DNA from: JAWLHU01 sp041690255 | GTDB taxonomy: Bacteria > Bacillota > Sulfobacillia > Symbiobacteriales > Symbiobacteriaceae | DNA length: 64,000 nucleotides | Assembly: GCA_041690255.1 (NCBI GenBank) | Contig: JAWLHU010000002.1 | Span: forward strand, 1 to 64,000 | Direction of reading: 5' to 3' | Part shown: positions 51,461 through 60,437 of the stretch, in pieces | How the letters are laid out: each line of letters begins with the position of its first letter | Position numbering within the stretch: position 1 is the first letter of the stretch | Position numbers and translations under genes: made by a program | Notes under the pieces: model-generated | What the model saw: only the letters and a program-made list of their open reading frames with translations | Databases searched by the model: none | What the model was told of the DNA's origin: nothing

Positions 51461-54400
51461 GTGACCGAGCAGCGAAACCGACCCTGGCGCAGGCTCATGG
51501 CATCCGCACTGGCGGCGACTCTTTCCGTGGCTCTGCTGGCATTCCCGGTGACCCGGCAGGCTGAGGCAAGCACGCCGGCGGACCTGATCATCTCCGAGTA
51601 CATGGAGGGCTCCAGTAACAACAAGGCCCTTGAGTTCTACAACCCAACCGCACAACCCATTGACCTGGCGGCGGGACAGTACGCTGTCTGGCACTACTCC
51701 AACGGATCGACCAACAAGGGGACCGTGATCACCCTGACCGGCGTTGTGCCGGCCGAATCGACCTATGTGGTGGTGAACAACGCTGCCGCCCTGCCTGGCC
51801 TGAAGGAGAAGGCCCAGCAGATCGACGACCAGTTCTGGTTCAACGGCGATGACGCCCTGGTGCTCGTCAAGGGTGAGGGTGGCGCGACAATCGTCGACTC
51901 CCTGGGCAAGGTCGGCCAGGACCCCGGATCCCAGTGGGGGTCAGGCGACACCAGCACCGCGGACAACACCCTGCGCCGCCTGCCCAACGTGGTCGTGGGC
52001 GACACCGACCCTTACGATGATTTCAACCCGGCTGATCAGTGGATCGGGTACCCCAGGGATACCTTTGAGAACCTGGGGGCGCATGAGATCACGCTGGGTC
52101 CGGTCAACCTGCCGATCATGGCGTCGTGTCCGGCGTCCCTGACGACCTTCGAGGGGAAGGAGACCTCGGCGAGCATCTCCGCCACCGACGCGGACGGCAT
52201 CGTGGCCTCGATTGCCCTGGCGGAGCCGGTTCCCGCCGGCATTAGCCTGACCGCGGTCAGCCCGGCCACCGAGGCGGGAGGGACCGCTGCCGCCACGCTG
52301 GTCGTCGACTCGACGCTCGCGGCGGACAGCTACACCGTGACCGTTCAGTTCGCCAACCTGGACGCGGAACCGCAGACCGCCGAGTGCACGGTGGCGGTCA
52401 ATGTCACGGGCATCACCCCGATCGGTGAGGTGCAGGGGGCGGTGGCCGAAGGTTCCAACGGCCGTGACTCCCGTTCGCCCTACGCGCCGGCCTCCGGCAA
52501 CGGGACCGGTACCGAGACGGTGGTGGTCCGGGGCGTGATCACCCAGATGCTGAAGTGGATCTCCAGCGGCAAGGTCTATGGCGGTCTGCTGCTGCAGAAC
52601 ACCTCGGCCCAGGCCGACGGTGATCCGACCACCTCGGATGGGATCCTCATCTTCATGAACACCTACTCTGACCTACTGACCGCCGATGGCGGCCACTATA
52701 TCCCTGTCGTCGGCGATGAGGTAGTCATCTCCGGCAAGGTCGCCGAGTACTACGGGCTGACCCAAATCAGCGGCGGCGTCCGGCTGCAGGCCGTGGTGGC
52801 GCACCACGCGAACGTGGGCGATGTCATCTCTGCCGTGGAGGCCAGCCCGCCGGACGAGCAGATGGCCGCCTCGGTCTTCTGGGAGCGGCTTGAGGGCATG
52901 CAGGTACGGATTCCCGCCGGAAGCCTGCTGCTGAGCCCGCCCTATCTCTTCGCCAGCAGCTATGACTCCGAGTTCCACGTGATCAGCGGCTCCCACGAGG
53001 TGGCGCAGCGCACGGACGCTTACGCCCGCCGTGCCTTCCGCGACGCCCATCCCCTGGACAATGACCCGGCGACCTTCGACGATCAGAACGGCTACCGGAT
53101 CATCGTCGGCAGCCTGGGACTGAAGGGGAGCACGGGGAACGCAGAGGCCACGCTGGCCCCGGCCCGGACCTTCAACCACTTCGAGGCCGATGCGGTCGGC
53201 GGCGTCTACTATGGCTACAACAAGTACACGGTTCAGGTAGCCCAGCAGCCGGTCCTGAGCGCCGGTGCTGATCCCTCCCTGAACGCAGCGCCCAATGCCC
53301 CTGATCTGGGGCGGGAGTTCACGATTGCCTCCTCCAACGTGGAGAACCTGTATGACTTCCGCGACGACCCCCATGACTCATGCGACTTCGACGGTGACCT
53401 CGGCTGCCCGGCGGGCACCAGGCCCCAGAGCTTCGACTACGCCCCGGACAGCGAGGCCGAGTACCAGGCCAAGCTGAACGCCCTGGCCGGTCAGATCCTC
53501 AACGACCTCCACGCCCCGGACATCGTGCTGGTGCAGGAGGCCGAGGACCAGGACATCTGCGCCGTGTCGAATGGCGCCATGCTCTGCGGCACGACCAATA
53601 ACGCCGACGGCAAGCCCGACACCCTGCAGGAGATGACTCTCGCCATCGCTGCGATGGGCGGTCCGACCTACGATGCGGCCTTCGACCGCGACGGCGCCGA
53701 CGACCGGGGTATCGTCTCCGGGTTCCTCTACCGGACCGACCGGGCCGAGTTGCTCCCCGTCGACAAGGACCACCCGGTCCTGGGCAAGGAGCCGGCGGTG
53801 GCGTACCGCTCTGCGGCCGCCGACTATAACGATGATGTCCAAAATCCGAAGGTGCTGAACGCCGTCCTCCCCGCCGACGTGGACCGTTCGACCGGCACCG
53901 ACGGCAGCGACGTCTTCACCCGGGCGCCGCAGGTGGGCCTCTTCCGGGTCTGGCGCGACGGCGTGGGCACCAGCACCTACACCGATCTCTACGTGATCGC
54001 CAACCACTTCAGCAGCGGCCCCGACCGCCGGGTGGGGCAGCGAAAGGAGCAGGCCGCTTACAACGCCGCGATCGTCGCCGCCCTGCAGGCCATGGATCCG
54101 ACCGCCAAGGTGGTGGTCGGCGGCGACCTGAACACCTTCCCCCGTCCCGACGAGGCCCGGCTCGGTGAGACCGATGATCAGCTTGGAGCCCTCTACAACC
54201 AGGGCTTGACCAACCTGTTTGACATCCAGGTCGCCATGGCGCCCTCTGCCGCCTACGGCTATGTGTACGACGGTCAGGCCCAGACGCTGGACCAGATGTT
54301 CATCTCCGACAGCATTCTGGATCAGTTGATCGAGACCCGGGTCGCTCACATTAACGCCGACTGGGCGTCCGGCTACGCGGCGGGACGCGGCGTGAGCGAC

Positions 54401-54694
54401 CACGATCCGCAGGTGGCCCGGGTGGAGCTGCTGCCCACCCTGGATAGCCTGGAGGCGCTCGTCCGCTACTATGATGATGCGAAGGCTCTGCGCGGACAGC
54501 AGACCGCCGAGATCCTGATCGATCGCATCAGCCGGGCCCGGACCTTCCTGGCGGAGGGGCAGACCCAGGCCGCTCAGGAGATGGTCGAGACCTTCATCCT
54601 CCAGGTGAGGGGCTTCCAGCCGGCCCTGGTGCCCGATGAGGCGGCCAACGCCCTGATCGGCGAGGCGGAGTACCTTCTCCAGCACAACTGGTAG
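51461..54694 (+). CDS. Secreted nuclease/phosphatase with lamin-tail and EEP domains
   Basis: A 1077-aa exported protein: a Sec signal peptide (LMASALAATLSVALLAFPV, cleavage after about residue 33), a lamin-tail domain (LIISEYMEGSSNNKALEFYNPT), Ig-like beta strands, an OB-like segment (residues about 320-600), then an endonuclease/exonuclease/phosphatase domain with SSNVENLYDF, VLVQEAEDQD, NHFSSGPDRR, VGGDLNTFPRP and SDHDPQV. The C-terminal 90 residues are helical, FIMAH-like. It is probably an extracellular nuclease that releases phosphate or nucleotides. GTG 51461 follows GGAGGGACAGAAC. A strong terminator follows. Confidence 0.9.
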   Translation: MTEQRNRPWRRLMASALAATLSVALLAFPVTRQAEASTPADLIISEYMEGSSNNKALEFYNPTAQPIDLAAGQYAVWHYSNGSTNKGTVITLTGVVPAESTYVVVNNAAALPGLKEKAQQIDDQFWFNGDDALVLVKGEGGATIVDSLGKVGQDPGSQWGSGDTSTADNTLRRLPNVVVGDTDPYDDFNPADQWIGYPRDTFENLGAHEITLGPVNLPIMASCPASLTTFEGKETSASISATDADGIVASIALAEPVPAGISLTAVSPATEAGGTAAATLVVDSTLAADSYTVTVQFANLDAEPQTAECTVAVNVTGITPIGEVQGAVAEGSNGRDSRSPYAPASGNGTGTETVVVRGVITQMLKWISSGKVYGGLLLQNTSAQADGDPTTSDGILIFMNTYSDLLTADGGHYIPVVGDEVVISGKVAEYYGLTQISGGVRLQAVVAHHANVGDVISAVEASPPDEQMAASVFWERLEGMQVRIPAGSLLLSPPYLFASSYDSEFHVISGSHEVAQRTDAYARRAFRDAHPLDNDPATFDDQNGYRIIVGSLGLKGSTGNAEATLAPARTFNHFEADAVGGVYYGYNKYTVQVAQQPVLSAGADPSLNAAPNAPDLGREFTIASSNVENLYDFRDDPHDSCDFDGDLGCPAGTRPQSFDYAPDSEAEYQAKLNALAGQILNDLHAPDIVLVQEAEDQDICAVSNGAMLCGTTNNADGKPDTLQEMTLAIAAMGGPTYDAAFDRDGADDRGIVSGFLYRTDRAELLPVDKDHPVLGKEPAVAYRSAAADYNDDVQNPKVLNAVLPADVDRSTGTDGSDVFTRAPQVGLFRVWRDGVGTSTYTDLYVIANHFSSGPDRRVGQRKEQAAYNAAIVAALQAMDPTAKVVVGGDLNTFPRPDEARLGETDDQLGALYNQGLTNLFDIQVAMAPSAAYGYVYDGQAQTLDQMFISDSILDQLIETRVAHINADWASGYAAGRGVSDHDPQVARVELLPTLDSLEALVRYYDDAKALRGQQTAEILIDRISRARTFLAEGQTQAAQEMVETFILQVRGFQPALVPDEAANALIGEAEYLLQHNW

Positions 54695-54720
54695 ACGGAA
54701 CGGCACAACGGATCGGTAGA

Positions 54721-54752
54721 AAGAGCCCCACCTCCTGCGAGGTGGGGCTCTT
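54721..54752 (+). terminator. Terminator after secreted nuclease gene
   Basis: Perfect 14-bp stem AAGAGCCCCACCTC (54721-54734) / GAGGTGGGGCTCTT (54739-54752) with a 4-base loop, then AATCC. Confidence 0.8.
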
Positions 54753-54807
54753 AATCCTGGCACCCCTTCAGCGTACGAAGCATCCCTTGGTAGGGGAGGG
54801 GATGCAG

Positions 54808-55200
54808 GTGGCGAAGCGAATTGTGATAGACAAAAGTGAGAACCGGCTCCGGCTCTATGAGAACGGCAAGCTGGTCAAGACCTACCCTGTCGGGACAGGC
54901 CGGTCGGAGGAACTGACCCCTGAGGGGCGCTTCTCTATTGTCAACAAGATTGTGAACCCGTCCTGGACCGACCCCGACACAGGCAAGACAACCCCCGGAG
55001 GCGTGCCGGGCAACCCGCTGGGCAGCCGCTGGCTGGGCCTCTCCATTGGCGGCGGCTCCAAGTACGGCATTCACGGGACGAACAATCCGGCCTCCGTTGG
55101 CGGTCACGTCTCCTCGGGCTGTGTGCGCATGTACAACCAGGACGTGGAGGAACTGTTCCGTACGGTGCCCATCGGCACCCAGGTGGTGATTCAGCCGTGA
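54808..55200 (+). CDS. YkuD-type L,D-transpeptidase
   Basis: A 130-aa single-domain YkuD protein: an N-terminal strand pair (IVIDKSENRLRLYENGKLVKTYPVGTG) and the catalytic region HGTNNPASVGGHVSSGCVRM, with Ser-Ser-Gly-Cys and an active-site His. It would crosslink 3-3 peptidoglycan peptides or attach proteins. It lacks a signal peptide, LysM or TM segment in the annotated frame, so secretion is unexplained. GTG 54808 is preferred because GGGGAGGGG ends 6 bases before it; ATG 54802 is only 1 base away from that SD. Confidence 0.88.
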   Translation: MAKRIVIDKSENRLRLYENGKLVKTYPVGTGRSEELTPEGRFSIVNKIVNPSWTDPDTGKTTPGGVPGNPLGSRWLGLSIGGGSKYGIHGTNNPASVGGHVSSGCVRMYNQDVEELFRTVPIGTQVVIQP

Positions 55201-55276
55201 GGGTTGTGTGAACCAAATCGCATAACCTCGTGGTCTATCTATTGTTGGGAGTCTCCGGAGAACGAGAGGTGGTTCC

Positions 55277-56179
55277 ATGTCGCTTGAGGTACAGGGTGTC
55301 TCCAAGTCGTTTGGGCCGGTAAGAGCGGTGCAGGATGTCTCCTTCACGGTCCCGGATGGGCGGGTCTGCGGGCTGCTTGGCTCCAACGGGGCCGGCAAGA
55401 CCACAACCATGCGGATGATCATGCGCATCTTCCTGCCCGACGAGGGGGAGATCCGCTGGATGGGCAACCCGGTCACGGATCAGGTGCGCCAGGGGTTTGG
55501 CTACCTGCCCGAGGAGCGGGGGCTCTACCCGAAGATGCAGGTGCGGGAGCAGTTGGTCTACCTGACCCAACTGAAGGGGCTTTCACTGGAGGACGCCCGG
55601 GAGCGGGTTGATCTCTGGATCGACCGGCTGGAGTTGGGCGAATATGCCCTTCGCCGGGTGGAGCAACTCTCCAAGGGAAACCAGCAGAAGGTCCAGTTCG
55701 CCGCGGCGGCTGCCAGCCGCCCCTCGCTCTGTATTCTGGACGAGCCCTTCACCGGTCTGGACCCGGTCAATACCCTCGTCATGGAGCGGGCCTTCCGGAC
55801 CTTGGCCGGCGAGGGGACCACGATCCTCTTCTCCTCGCACAACATGGACCAGGTGGAGGCCCTCTGTGACGATGTGGTCCTGATCCATCGCTCGCACCTC
55901 GTCCTCTCCGGCTCCCTGCGGGAGGTGAAGAAGGCCGCCCGGCGCCAGACGGTGAAGCTCCGGCTGGAGTCGGGTGACTATGGCTTCCTGAACCGGATTG
56001 CGGGGATTGTCACCCGGCGCGGCCAGGCCGGGGAGATGGAGATCTCGGTCCCCACCGGCCTCGAACCCAGCCAGATCCTGCGAGCCGCCATGGACGTATC
56101 CACGGTGGTCCAGTACTCCCTGGGCGAGCCGTCCCTGCGGGAGATCTACTTGGAGAAGGTGGGTGGCGCAGGTGCGTAA
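55277..56179 (+). CDS. NatA-type ABC transporter ATP-binding protein
   Basis: A 300-aa ATPase: Walker A GSNGAGKTT, signature LSKGNQQKVQFAAAA, Walker B LCILDEPFTGLD and switch His in LFSSHNMDQVE. The C-terminal 80 residues are the regulatory extension of the DUF4162/NatA family. With the overlapping permease gene it forms a two-component exporter, similar to sodium or peptide extruders. ATG 55277 follows GAGAGGTGGTTCC. Its stop overlaps the permease start by 8 bases. Confidence 0.9.
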   Translation: MSLEVQGVSKSFGPVRAVQDVSFTVPDGRVCGLLGSNGAGKTTTMRMIMRIFLPDEGEIRWMGNPVTDQVRQGFGYLPEERGLYPKMQVREQLVYLTQLKGLSLEDARERVDLWIDRLELGEYALRRVEQLSKGNQQKVQFAAAAASRPSLCILDEPFTGLDPVNTLVMERAFRTLAGEGTTILFSSHNMDQVEALCDDVVLIHRSHLVLSGSLREVKKAARRQTVKLRLESGDYGFLNRIAGIVTRRGQAGEMEISVPTGLEPSQILRAAMDVSTVVQYSLGEPSLREIYLEKVGGAGA

Positions 56180-57413
56180 CCTCTGGCTGATCACAAAGCG
56201 TGAGTATATCGGGCGCATGAAGTCCGGTGCCTATATCACCAGCACGATCGTCCTTATGGTGGTCTTCTTTGGCTCCACAATCCTGCCGTCGCTCTTTGAT
56301 TCCAGCTCCAAGTCCAAGCCCCTCGACGTGACGGTGGTGGACAAGACGGGTCAGGTCTTCGGCCCGCTGCAAGAGGCGCTGACCCTCCTGCCGGCGGAGG
56401 AGGCCAAGCGACCGGTCAACCTGACCCTGGCCACCGAAGATGAGGCCAGCCTCATGCCGCGGGTGAAGGAGGGCGACTTCGCCCTGCTGGTGGTCGAAGG
56501 AAGCTTCCCCGGCGGGCTGAAGGCAAAGTTCATGGCCGCCCATTTAAGCGCCCTCACCGACAGCTACCTGGTCATGACGCCACTGCAGAACATGGTCCGC
56601 TCGGCCCGCATGCAGGAGCGGGGCCTGGCGCCCGAGGTGGCGATCGAGATCATGCAGCCCCTCGACGTTGAAGAGGTGCAGGTGACCTCCGGCGACACAG
56701 AGCGGAGCCAGGATCAGTTCATGGGGACACTCCTGCTCGCCATGAGCGCGATCATGTCGATCTACATGATCACCATGATCAACAGCCAGTTTGTCTTCCA
56801 GGGGATTCTGGAGGAGAAGGTCTCCCGTGTCGTGGAGGTCATGGCGGCCGCCGTCCGCCCGGTCGAGATGATGGCGGGCAAGGTCCTGGGCCTGGGCGCC
56901 CTTGGCCTGACCCAGTACGCCGGCATGATGGTCGCCTGGGTGGCCGGTAACGCCATCTCCCGAGAGATGATCGACGTGCCACAGCAGTCCCTCTCATGGG
57001 ACGTCGCCCTGCTGATCATGGTCTTCATTCTCCTGAGCTACGTGCTGAACGCGACCCTCATGGCAGCGCTCGCCGCCACGGTCAGCCGCATGGAGGACAG
57101 CCAGACGGTCCAGACCCCCGTCATCATGCTGATGATGCTGCCCATGTTCCTCTTCACCCCGGTCATGAACGACCCGAACTCTACACTTGCGGTCGTTCTC
57201 TCCTTCATTCCGATCTTCACCCCGATCGTGATGCTCATGCGTGTGATCCTGGGCGAGGTGGCGGCCTGGCAGGTCTGGGTCTCGGTCGGTCTCCTGGTCG
57301 TGACGACGGGGCTGGTCTCCTGGGCCAGTGGGCGCATCTACCGGGCGGCCCTGCTCTCGTTTGGCAGCCGGCCGACCATGAAGCAACTCTGGGGCTACCT
57401 GAAGATGGGCTAG
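56172..57413 (+). CDS. NatB-type ABC transporter permease
   Basis: A 413-aa permease of the ABC-2/NatB family: one N-terminal TM (TSTIVLMVVFFGSTILPSLF), a large extracytoplasmic domain of about 160 residues, then five to six C-terminal TM helices with ILEEKVSRVVEVMAAAVRPVEMMAGKVLG. It exports an ion, lipid or small molecule with the upstream ATPase. The GTG at 56172 overlaps the ATPase gene by 8 bases and follows AAGGTGGGTGGCGCAG. A strong terminator follows the stop. Confidence 0.9.
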   Translation: MRNLWLITKREYIGRMKSGAYITSTIVLMVVFFGSTILPSLFDSSSKSKPLDVTVVDKTGQVFGPLQEALTLLPAEEAKRPVNLTLATEDEASLMPRVKEGDFALLVVEGSFPGGLKAKFMAAHLSALTDSYLVMTPLQNMVRSARMQERGLAPEVAIEIMQPLDVEEVQVTSGDTERSQDQFMGTLLLAMSAIMSIYMITMINSQFVFQGILEEKVSRVVEVMAAAVRPVEMMAGKVLGLGALGLTQYAGMMVAWVAGNAISREMIDVPQQSLSWDVALLIMVFILLSYVLNATLMAALAATVSRMEDSQTVQTPVIMLMMLPMFLFTPVMNDPNSTLAVVLSFIPIFTPIVMLMRVILGEVAAWQVWVSVGLLVVTTGLVSWASGRIYRAALLSFGSRPTMKQLWGYLKMG

Positions 57414-57435
57414 TTCCAACCATACCCATGCGAAA

Positions 57436-57466
57436 GACCGGTCCTCCAGGTGATGGAGGGCCGGTC
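57436..57466 (+). terminator. Terminator after NatB-type permease
   Basis: GACCGGTCCTCC (57436-57447) / GGAGGGCCGGTC (57455-57466), one mismatch, followed by CTTTTT. Confidence 0.8.
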
Positions 57467-57486
57467 CTTTTTGATGGAGTCGGGAC

Positions 57487-58362
57487 CTACTGCGCTTTGT
57501 AGTGATCCTTCAGCATGTGAATAAAGGTCCGGACTGGCTCCGGCAGCGCCCCTTCCGCCCGGGTGTAGGCCCGGATCGTCCGGACGGACTCCGGCCAGTC
57601 GGCGATCGGCTGAGCCACCAGCTTGCCCGAGCGCACATCGTCCCGCACGGCTGAGGCCGGCAGGATGGTCGCACCCATTTGCAGCAGGACGGCGGTCTTG
57701 ATCGTCTCCACCGACGGATGCTCGATCAGCCGGCAGGTGACGGCATGGTCGGCGAGTGCCCGCTCCACCTCGTTGCGCAGCCCGGCCTGGGGATGGAGGA
57801 CAAGGAGCGGCTTCCCCTGCAGGTCGGCCAGCCGGGTCGGCGGCTCCGGCTGCGGGGGACTGACCAGGAGCAGCGGGTCCGAGAAGAGCTTGGTCGCTTT
57901 CGCCTCCGGCAGGTTCACCACCGACGCGATCAGGGCGACATCCGCCTCGAAGGCCATCAACCGGTCGAGCACATCCCGATGATGCCCCGGGTGGAGCTCA
58001 ACCGCCACGTTTGGGTACTTCGCCCGGAAGGCGTTGATCACCGGGGGCAGGGTGTAGAGCGTGATCATCATGCCTGCCGCAATGCGCATGCGGAGCGGGT
58101 CTCCCCCGGTCGCCTCCACGGCGGCGTGGCGACAGGCAGCCACGGCGGCGATCGCCTGGCGGGCATGGGGAAGCACGGCGCGGCCGGCCGGGGTCAGCTC
58201 TACCCCATGGGTGGTGCGGGTGAGCAAGACCGCGCCCAACTGGGCCTCCAACGCCTTGATCTGCCTGGTGATCGCCGGTTGGGTCAGGTGGAGCGCCTCG
58301 GCCGCCTTGTTCAGGCTGCCCGTCTCCGCCACGACGAGAAAGCTCTCGAGTAGGTGCAGCAA
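57487..58362 (-). CDS. LysR-family regulator, probably of the chromate transporter
   Basis: A 291-aa LysR protein: N-terminal HTH (LESFLVVAETGSLNKAAEALHLTQPAITRQIKALEAQLG) and a LysR substrate-binding domain, residues about 90-290. The start is a TTG at 58362 with AGGAGGGACCAGTCG upstream, in agreement with the family N-terminus. It is divergent from the split chromate-transporter genes, 94 bases apart, so it probably regulates them. The inducer is unknown. Confidence 0.87.
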   Translation of the reverse strand: MLHLLESFLVVAETGSLNKAAEALHLTQPAITRQIKALEAQLGAVLLTRTTHGVELTPAGRAVLPHARQAIAAVAACRHAAVEATGGDPLRMRIAAGMMITLYTLPPVINAFRAKYPNVAVELHPGHHRDVLDRLMAFEADVALIASVVNLPEAKATKLFSDPLLLVSPPQPEPPTRLADLQGKPLLVLHPQAGLRNEVERALADHAVTCRLIEHPSVETIKTAVLLQMGATILPASAVRDDVRSGKLVAQPIADWPESVRTIRAYTRAEGALPEPVRTFIHMLKDHYKAQ

Positions 58363-58456
58363 CGACTGGTCCCTCCTGCTGTTATACCCCTATGACGCTT
58401 CGGCACTTCCCCTCCCAGTCCCTACCGTGGTTTCATGAAGCCGGGGGGATTATTTT

Positions 58457-58999
58457 ATGCAAAGGAAGTACTGGCAACTCTTTACCCTGGGCCTCTGGCT
58501 GGGAGCGACGATCTTCGGGGGGGTCGCCGCCGCCTACCCGGTGATCAGGCAGAAAGCTCAGGAACTGAACTGGATGTCCGCCGAGGATGTGGATGGTTCG
58601 TACGCCCTGGCGGTCTTTCTTCCCGGCCCCTCCTTCCTCAACCTGTGGGGGGCGGTCTCTGTTCGGGTCGGTGGACTCCCTGGCGCGCTGATCGCACAGG
58701 TAGGGCTTCTCCTGCCGGCCTTCTCCCTGGTCCTGCTCATGCCGCTTCTGGCCCGGATTCCCTGGGTCGCTGCCCATGCCGATGGCGCCATGGTCGGGGC
58801 GGTCTACGCCACCGCCGGCCTCCTGATCGCGGCTGGGCTGGAGGGGTTGAGGAAGTGGAAGGAGAACTGGACCCGGCTCTTGGGCTTCGTTATGTTGGCC
58901 CTTATCTTCCTGGGCGTCCACCCCCTGCTCCTGCTGGTCGGCGGGGTGACGCTGGGGGCTGTTCGGGCCGTTCACCTGACAGCAAAGGAGGCGGCGTAA
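58457..58999 (+). CDS. Chromate transporter half-protein (N-terminal type)
   Basis: A 180-aa CHR-family membrane protein with five to six hydrophobic segments and the CHR motifs FGGVAAAYPVI and LPGPSFLNLWGAVSVRVGG, which match the SGP-type turn of ChrA halves. Short-chain chromate transporters occur as two genes; the partner follows immediately. They export chromate or a related anion with proton motive force. ATG 58457 is chosen; the SD GGGGGG lies 10-12 bases upstream. It is divergent from the LysR gene. Confidence 0.87.
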   Translation: MQRKYWQLFTLGLWLGATIFGGVAAAYPVIRQKAQELNWMSAEDVDGSYALAVFLPGPSFLNLWGAVSVRVGGLPGALIAQVGLLLPAFSLVLLMPLLARIPWVAAHADGAMVGAVYATAGLLIAAGLEGLRKWKENWTRLLGFVMLALIFLGVHPLLLLVGGVTLGAVRAVHLTAKEAA

Positions 59000-59000
59000 C

Positions 59001-59504
59001 ATGTGGAAGCTCTTCTTGCTGGTCGTCTCCCTGACGGCGGTCTCCTTCGGTGGGGGCAACACGCTCCTGGCCGGCCTGGAGCGGGAGTTGGTGCAGACCG
59101 GGCAGATCACCGGGGACCAGTTCGCCGTGGCTGTGGCCCTGGGCCAGTCGACCCCGGGACCGCTGGCGGCCTTCACCACGGCCGTCGGCATGGCGGTGGA
59201 TGGACCGGGCGGCGCCGTGGCGGCCACCTTCGCCCTGATCGCCGTCAGCCTGACCGCCGTCTTCCTGATCTCGAAGGTGCCGCCCCGGTGGTTCAAGCAT
59301 TCCGGCGTGCGTGGCGGGCTGGAGGCAGTGGTGCCCCTGGCCACGGTCATCGCCTTCTTCCTGGCCGGGCGGATCCTGCTGAACGGAGACCTGGAGTACC
59401 TCGGCCTGGCGATTGCGGCGGGGGTGGCCCTGGGCAAGTGGAAGAAGCTGCCGACCGCCCCGGTCATGCTGAGCGCTGTTCTCGCTGGCATGCTGCTCTA
59501 CTGA
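59001..59504 (+). CDS. Chromate transporter half-protein (C-terminal type)
   Basis: A 167-aa second half of a split CHR transporter, with the FGGGNTLLAGLERELV motif and the LGQSTPGPLAAFTTAVG segment. Together with the preceding protein it makes the full 10-helix carrier. ATG 59001 is one base after the preceding stop, with AAAGGAGGCGGCGTAAC as SD, so the two are translated together. A strong terminator follows. Confidence 0.88.
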   Translation: MWKLFLLVVSLTAVSFGGGNTLLAGLERELVQTGQITGDQFAVAVALGQSTPGPLAAFTTAVGMAVDGPGGAVAATFALIAVSLTAVFLISKVPPRWFKHSGVRGGLEAVVPLATVIAFFLAGRILLNGDLEYLGLAIAAGVALGKWKKLPTAPVMLSAVLAGMLLY

Positions 59505-59506
59505 CA

Positions 59507-59546
59507 GAGAGGCGAACCGGCCACTGCATAAGCCGGTTCGCCTCTC
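59507..59546 (+). terminator. Terminator after chromate transporter
   Basis: Perfect 14-bp stem GAGAGGCGAACCGG (59507-59520) / CCGGTTCGCCTCTC (59533-59546). Confidence 0.8.
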
Positions 59547-59587
59547 GCACATACTACTGGTGGCAGAGCCGGGATGCCGGTTTGGGA

Positions 59588-59713
59588 TCAGGGGCTCAGA
59601 AGCCTAGCGATGAACGATGCGACGTCCGGAAGGAAGCTGTGAAGGAAGATCCGGATCACTTCCGTGCCGATGTAAATCGTGAGGGCCACGAGAACCTTCT
59701 CTTTCGCCGACAC
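59588..59713 (-). CDS. Possible small hydrophobic ORF
   Basis: A 41-aa ORF from GTG 59713, with AGGGTG six bases upstream. Its sequence is amphipathic and contains VLVALTIYIGTEVIRIF. A two-codon-earlier GTG is also possible. No homologue is recognised, and a chance ORF cannot be excluded. Confidence 0.35.
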   Translation of the reverse strand: MSAKEKVLVALTIYIGTEVIRIFLHSFLPDVASFIARLLSP

Positions 59714-59805
59714 CGAAATCACCCTGTCAGGTGGATTCCGGCTCCTTGCTCTGCCAATATCTTACTTCTACATCCCCTGCCGGAACCCTTCTCGATTGAT
59801 TTTGC

Positions 59806-59857
59806 TTGACGATACTACGAGAGCGTAGTATATTGAAGATGCTTCGAGGCCGTAGTA
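59806..59857 (+). promoter_or_regulatory. Promoter and two operator sites of the MarR/ArsA unit
   Basis: -35 TTGACG (59806-59811) and -10 TATATT (59829-59834) are 17 bases apart. The spacer and -10 are covered by the palindrome ATACTACG-AGAG-CGTAGTAT (59812-59831). A second site, CTTCGAGGCCGTAGTA (59842-59857), follows, and a third copy lies in front of the ArsA-type gene at 60403-60422. This is consistent with repression by the encoded MarR protein. Confidence 0.8.
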
Positions 59858-59870
59858 ATGGGGGGATGAG

Positions 59871-60356
59871 ATGCAGCAGCTTGTCGAGATGATCCTGAGC
59901 GGCAACCTGCGGCTGCCCGCCCTTACCCCCGACATGGTCGCCCTGGACCAGGATATGGCCAAGACCGACCTGCTCGCCCTGCTCATGCTCCACCGGCGGG
60001 GGGAGGCGACCATGTCCGAACTGGCCGCCGACCTGGGCGTCCCCCTTTCGACCGCCACCGGCATAGGCGCCCGGCTCACCCGCAGGAGGCTGATCGAGCG
60101 GGAGCGCTCGGTGCAGGACCGGCGGGTGATCGTCAACCGGCTGACCTCGGAGGGCCGCGAGCTGGCGGTCACGGTACAGAGCCAGATTGACGGCATCATC
60201 AACCGGATTACGAGCGCCCTCACCCCCGATGAGGTCGCCCAACTGATGGTCCTGGTCCAGAAGGTGCTGCACGCCTTCCAGGGCGAGGCGCCCGGCCCGG
60301 CCCCAGCGCCGGCGGACGATGCCCCGAAGGTCAGAAAGATCCTGCTCGATGAGTAA
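59871..60356 (+). CDS. MarR-family regulator
   Basis: A 161-aa MarR protein with winged helix MSELAADLGVPLSTATGIGARLTRRRLIERERSVQDRR and C-terminal dimerisation helix, followed by a Pro/Ala-rich tail. It probably represses its own promoter and that of the ArsA-type gene via the CGTAGTA sites. ATG 59871 follows GGGGGGATGAG. The ligand is unknown. Confidence 0.88.
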   Translation: MQQLVEMILSGNLRLPALTPDMVALDQDMAKTDLLALLMLHRRGEATMSELAADLGVPLSTATGIGARLTRRRLIERERSVQDRRVIVNRLTSEGRELAVTVQSQIDGIINRITSALTPDEVAQLMVLVQKVLHAFQGEAPGPAPAPADDAPKVRKILLDE

Positions 60357-60402
60357 GCATTGGGCGCAGGCCGGCTCCCGAGCCTGCGCAGTTCTCAGCG
60401 AG

Positions 60403-60422
60403 ATACTTCGATGTCGTAGTAA
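60403..60422 (+). promoter_or_regulatory. Third MarR operator, before arsA-like gene
   Basis: ATACTTCGATGTCGTAGTAA matches the two sites upstream of marR at the CG and GTAGTA positions. It lies 15 bases before the ArsA-type start codon, a position that would block transcription or translation. Confidence 0.65.
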
Positions 60423-60437
60423 GTGAGGTGTCCCAGT

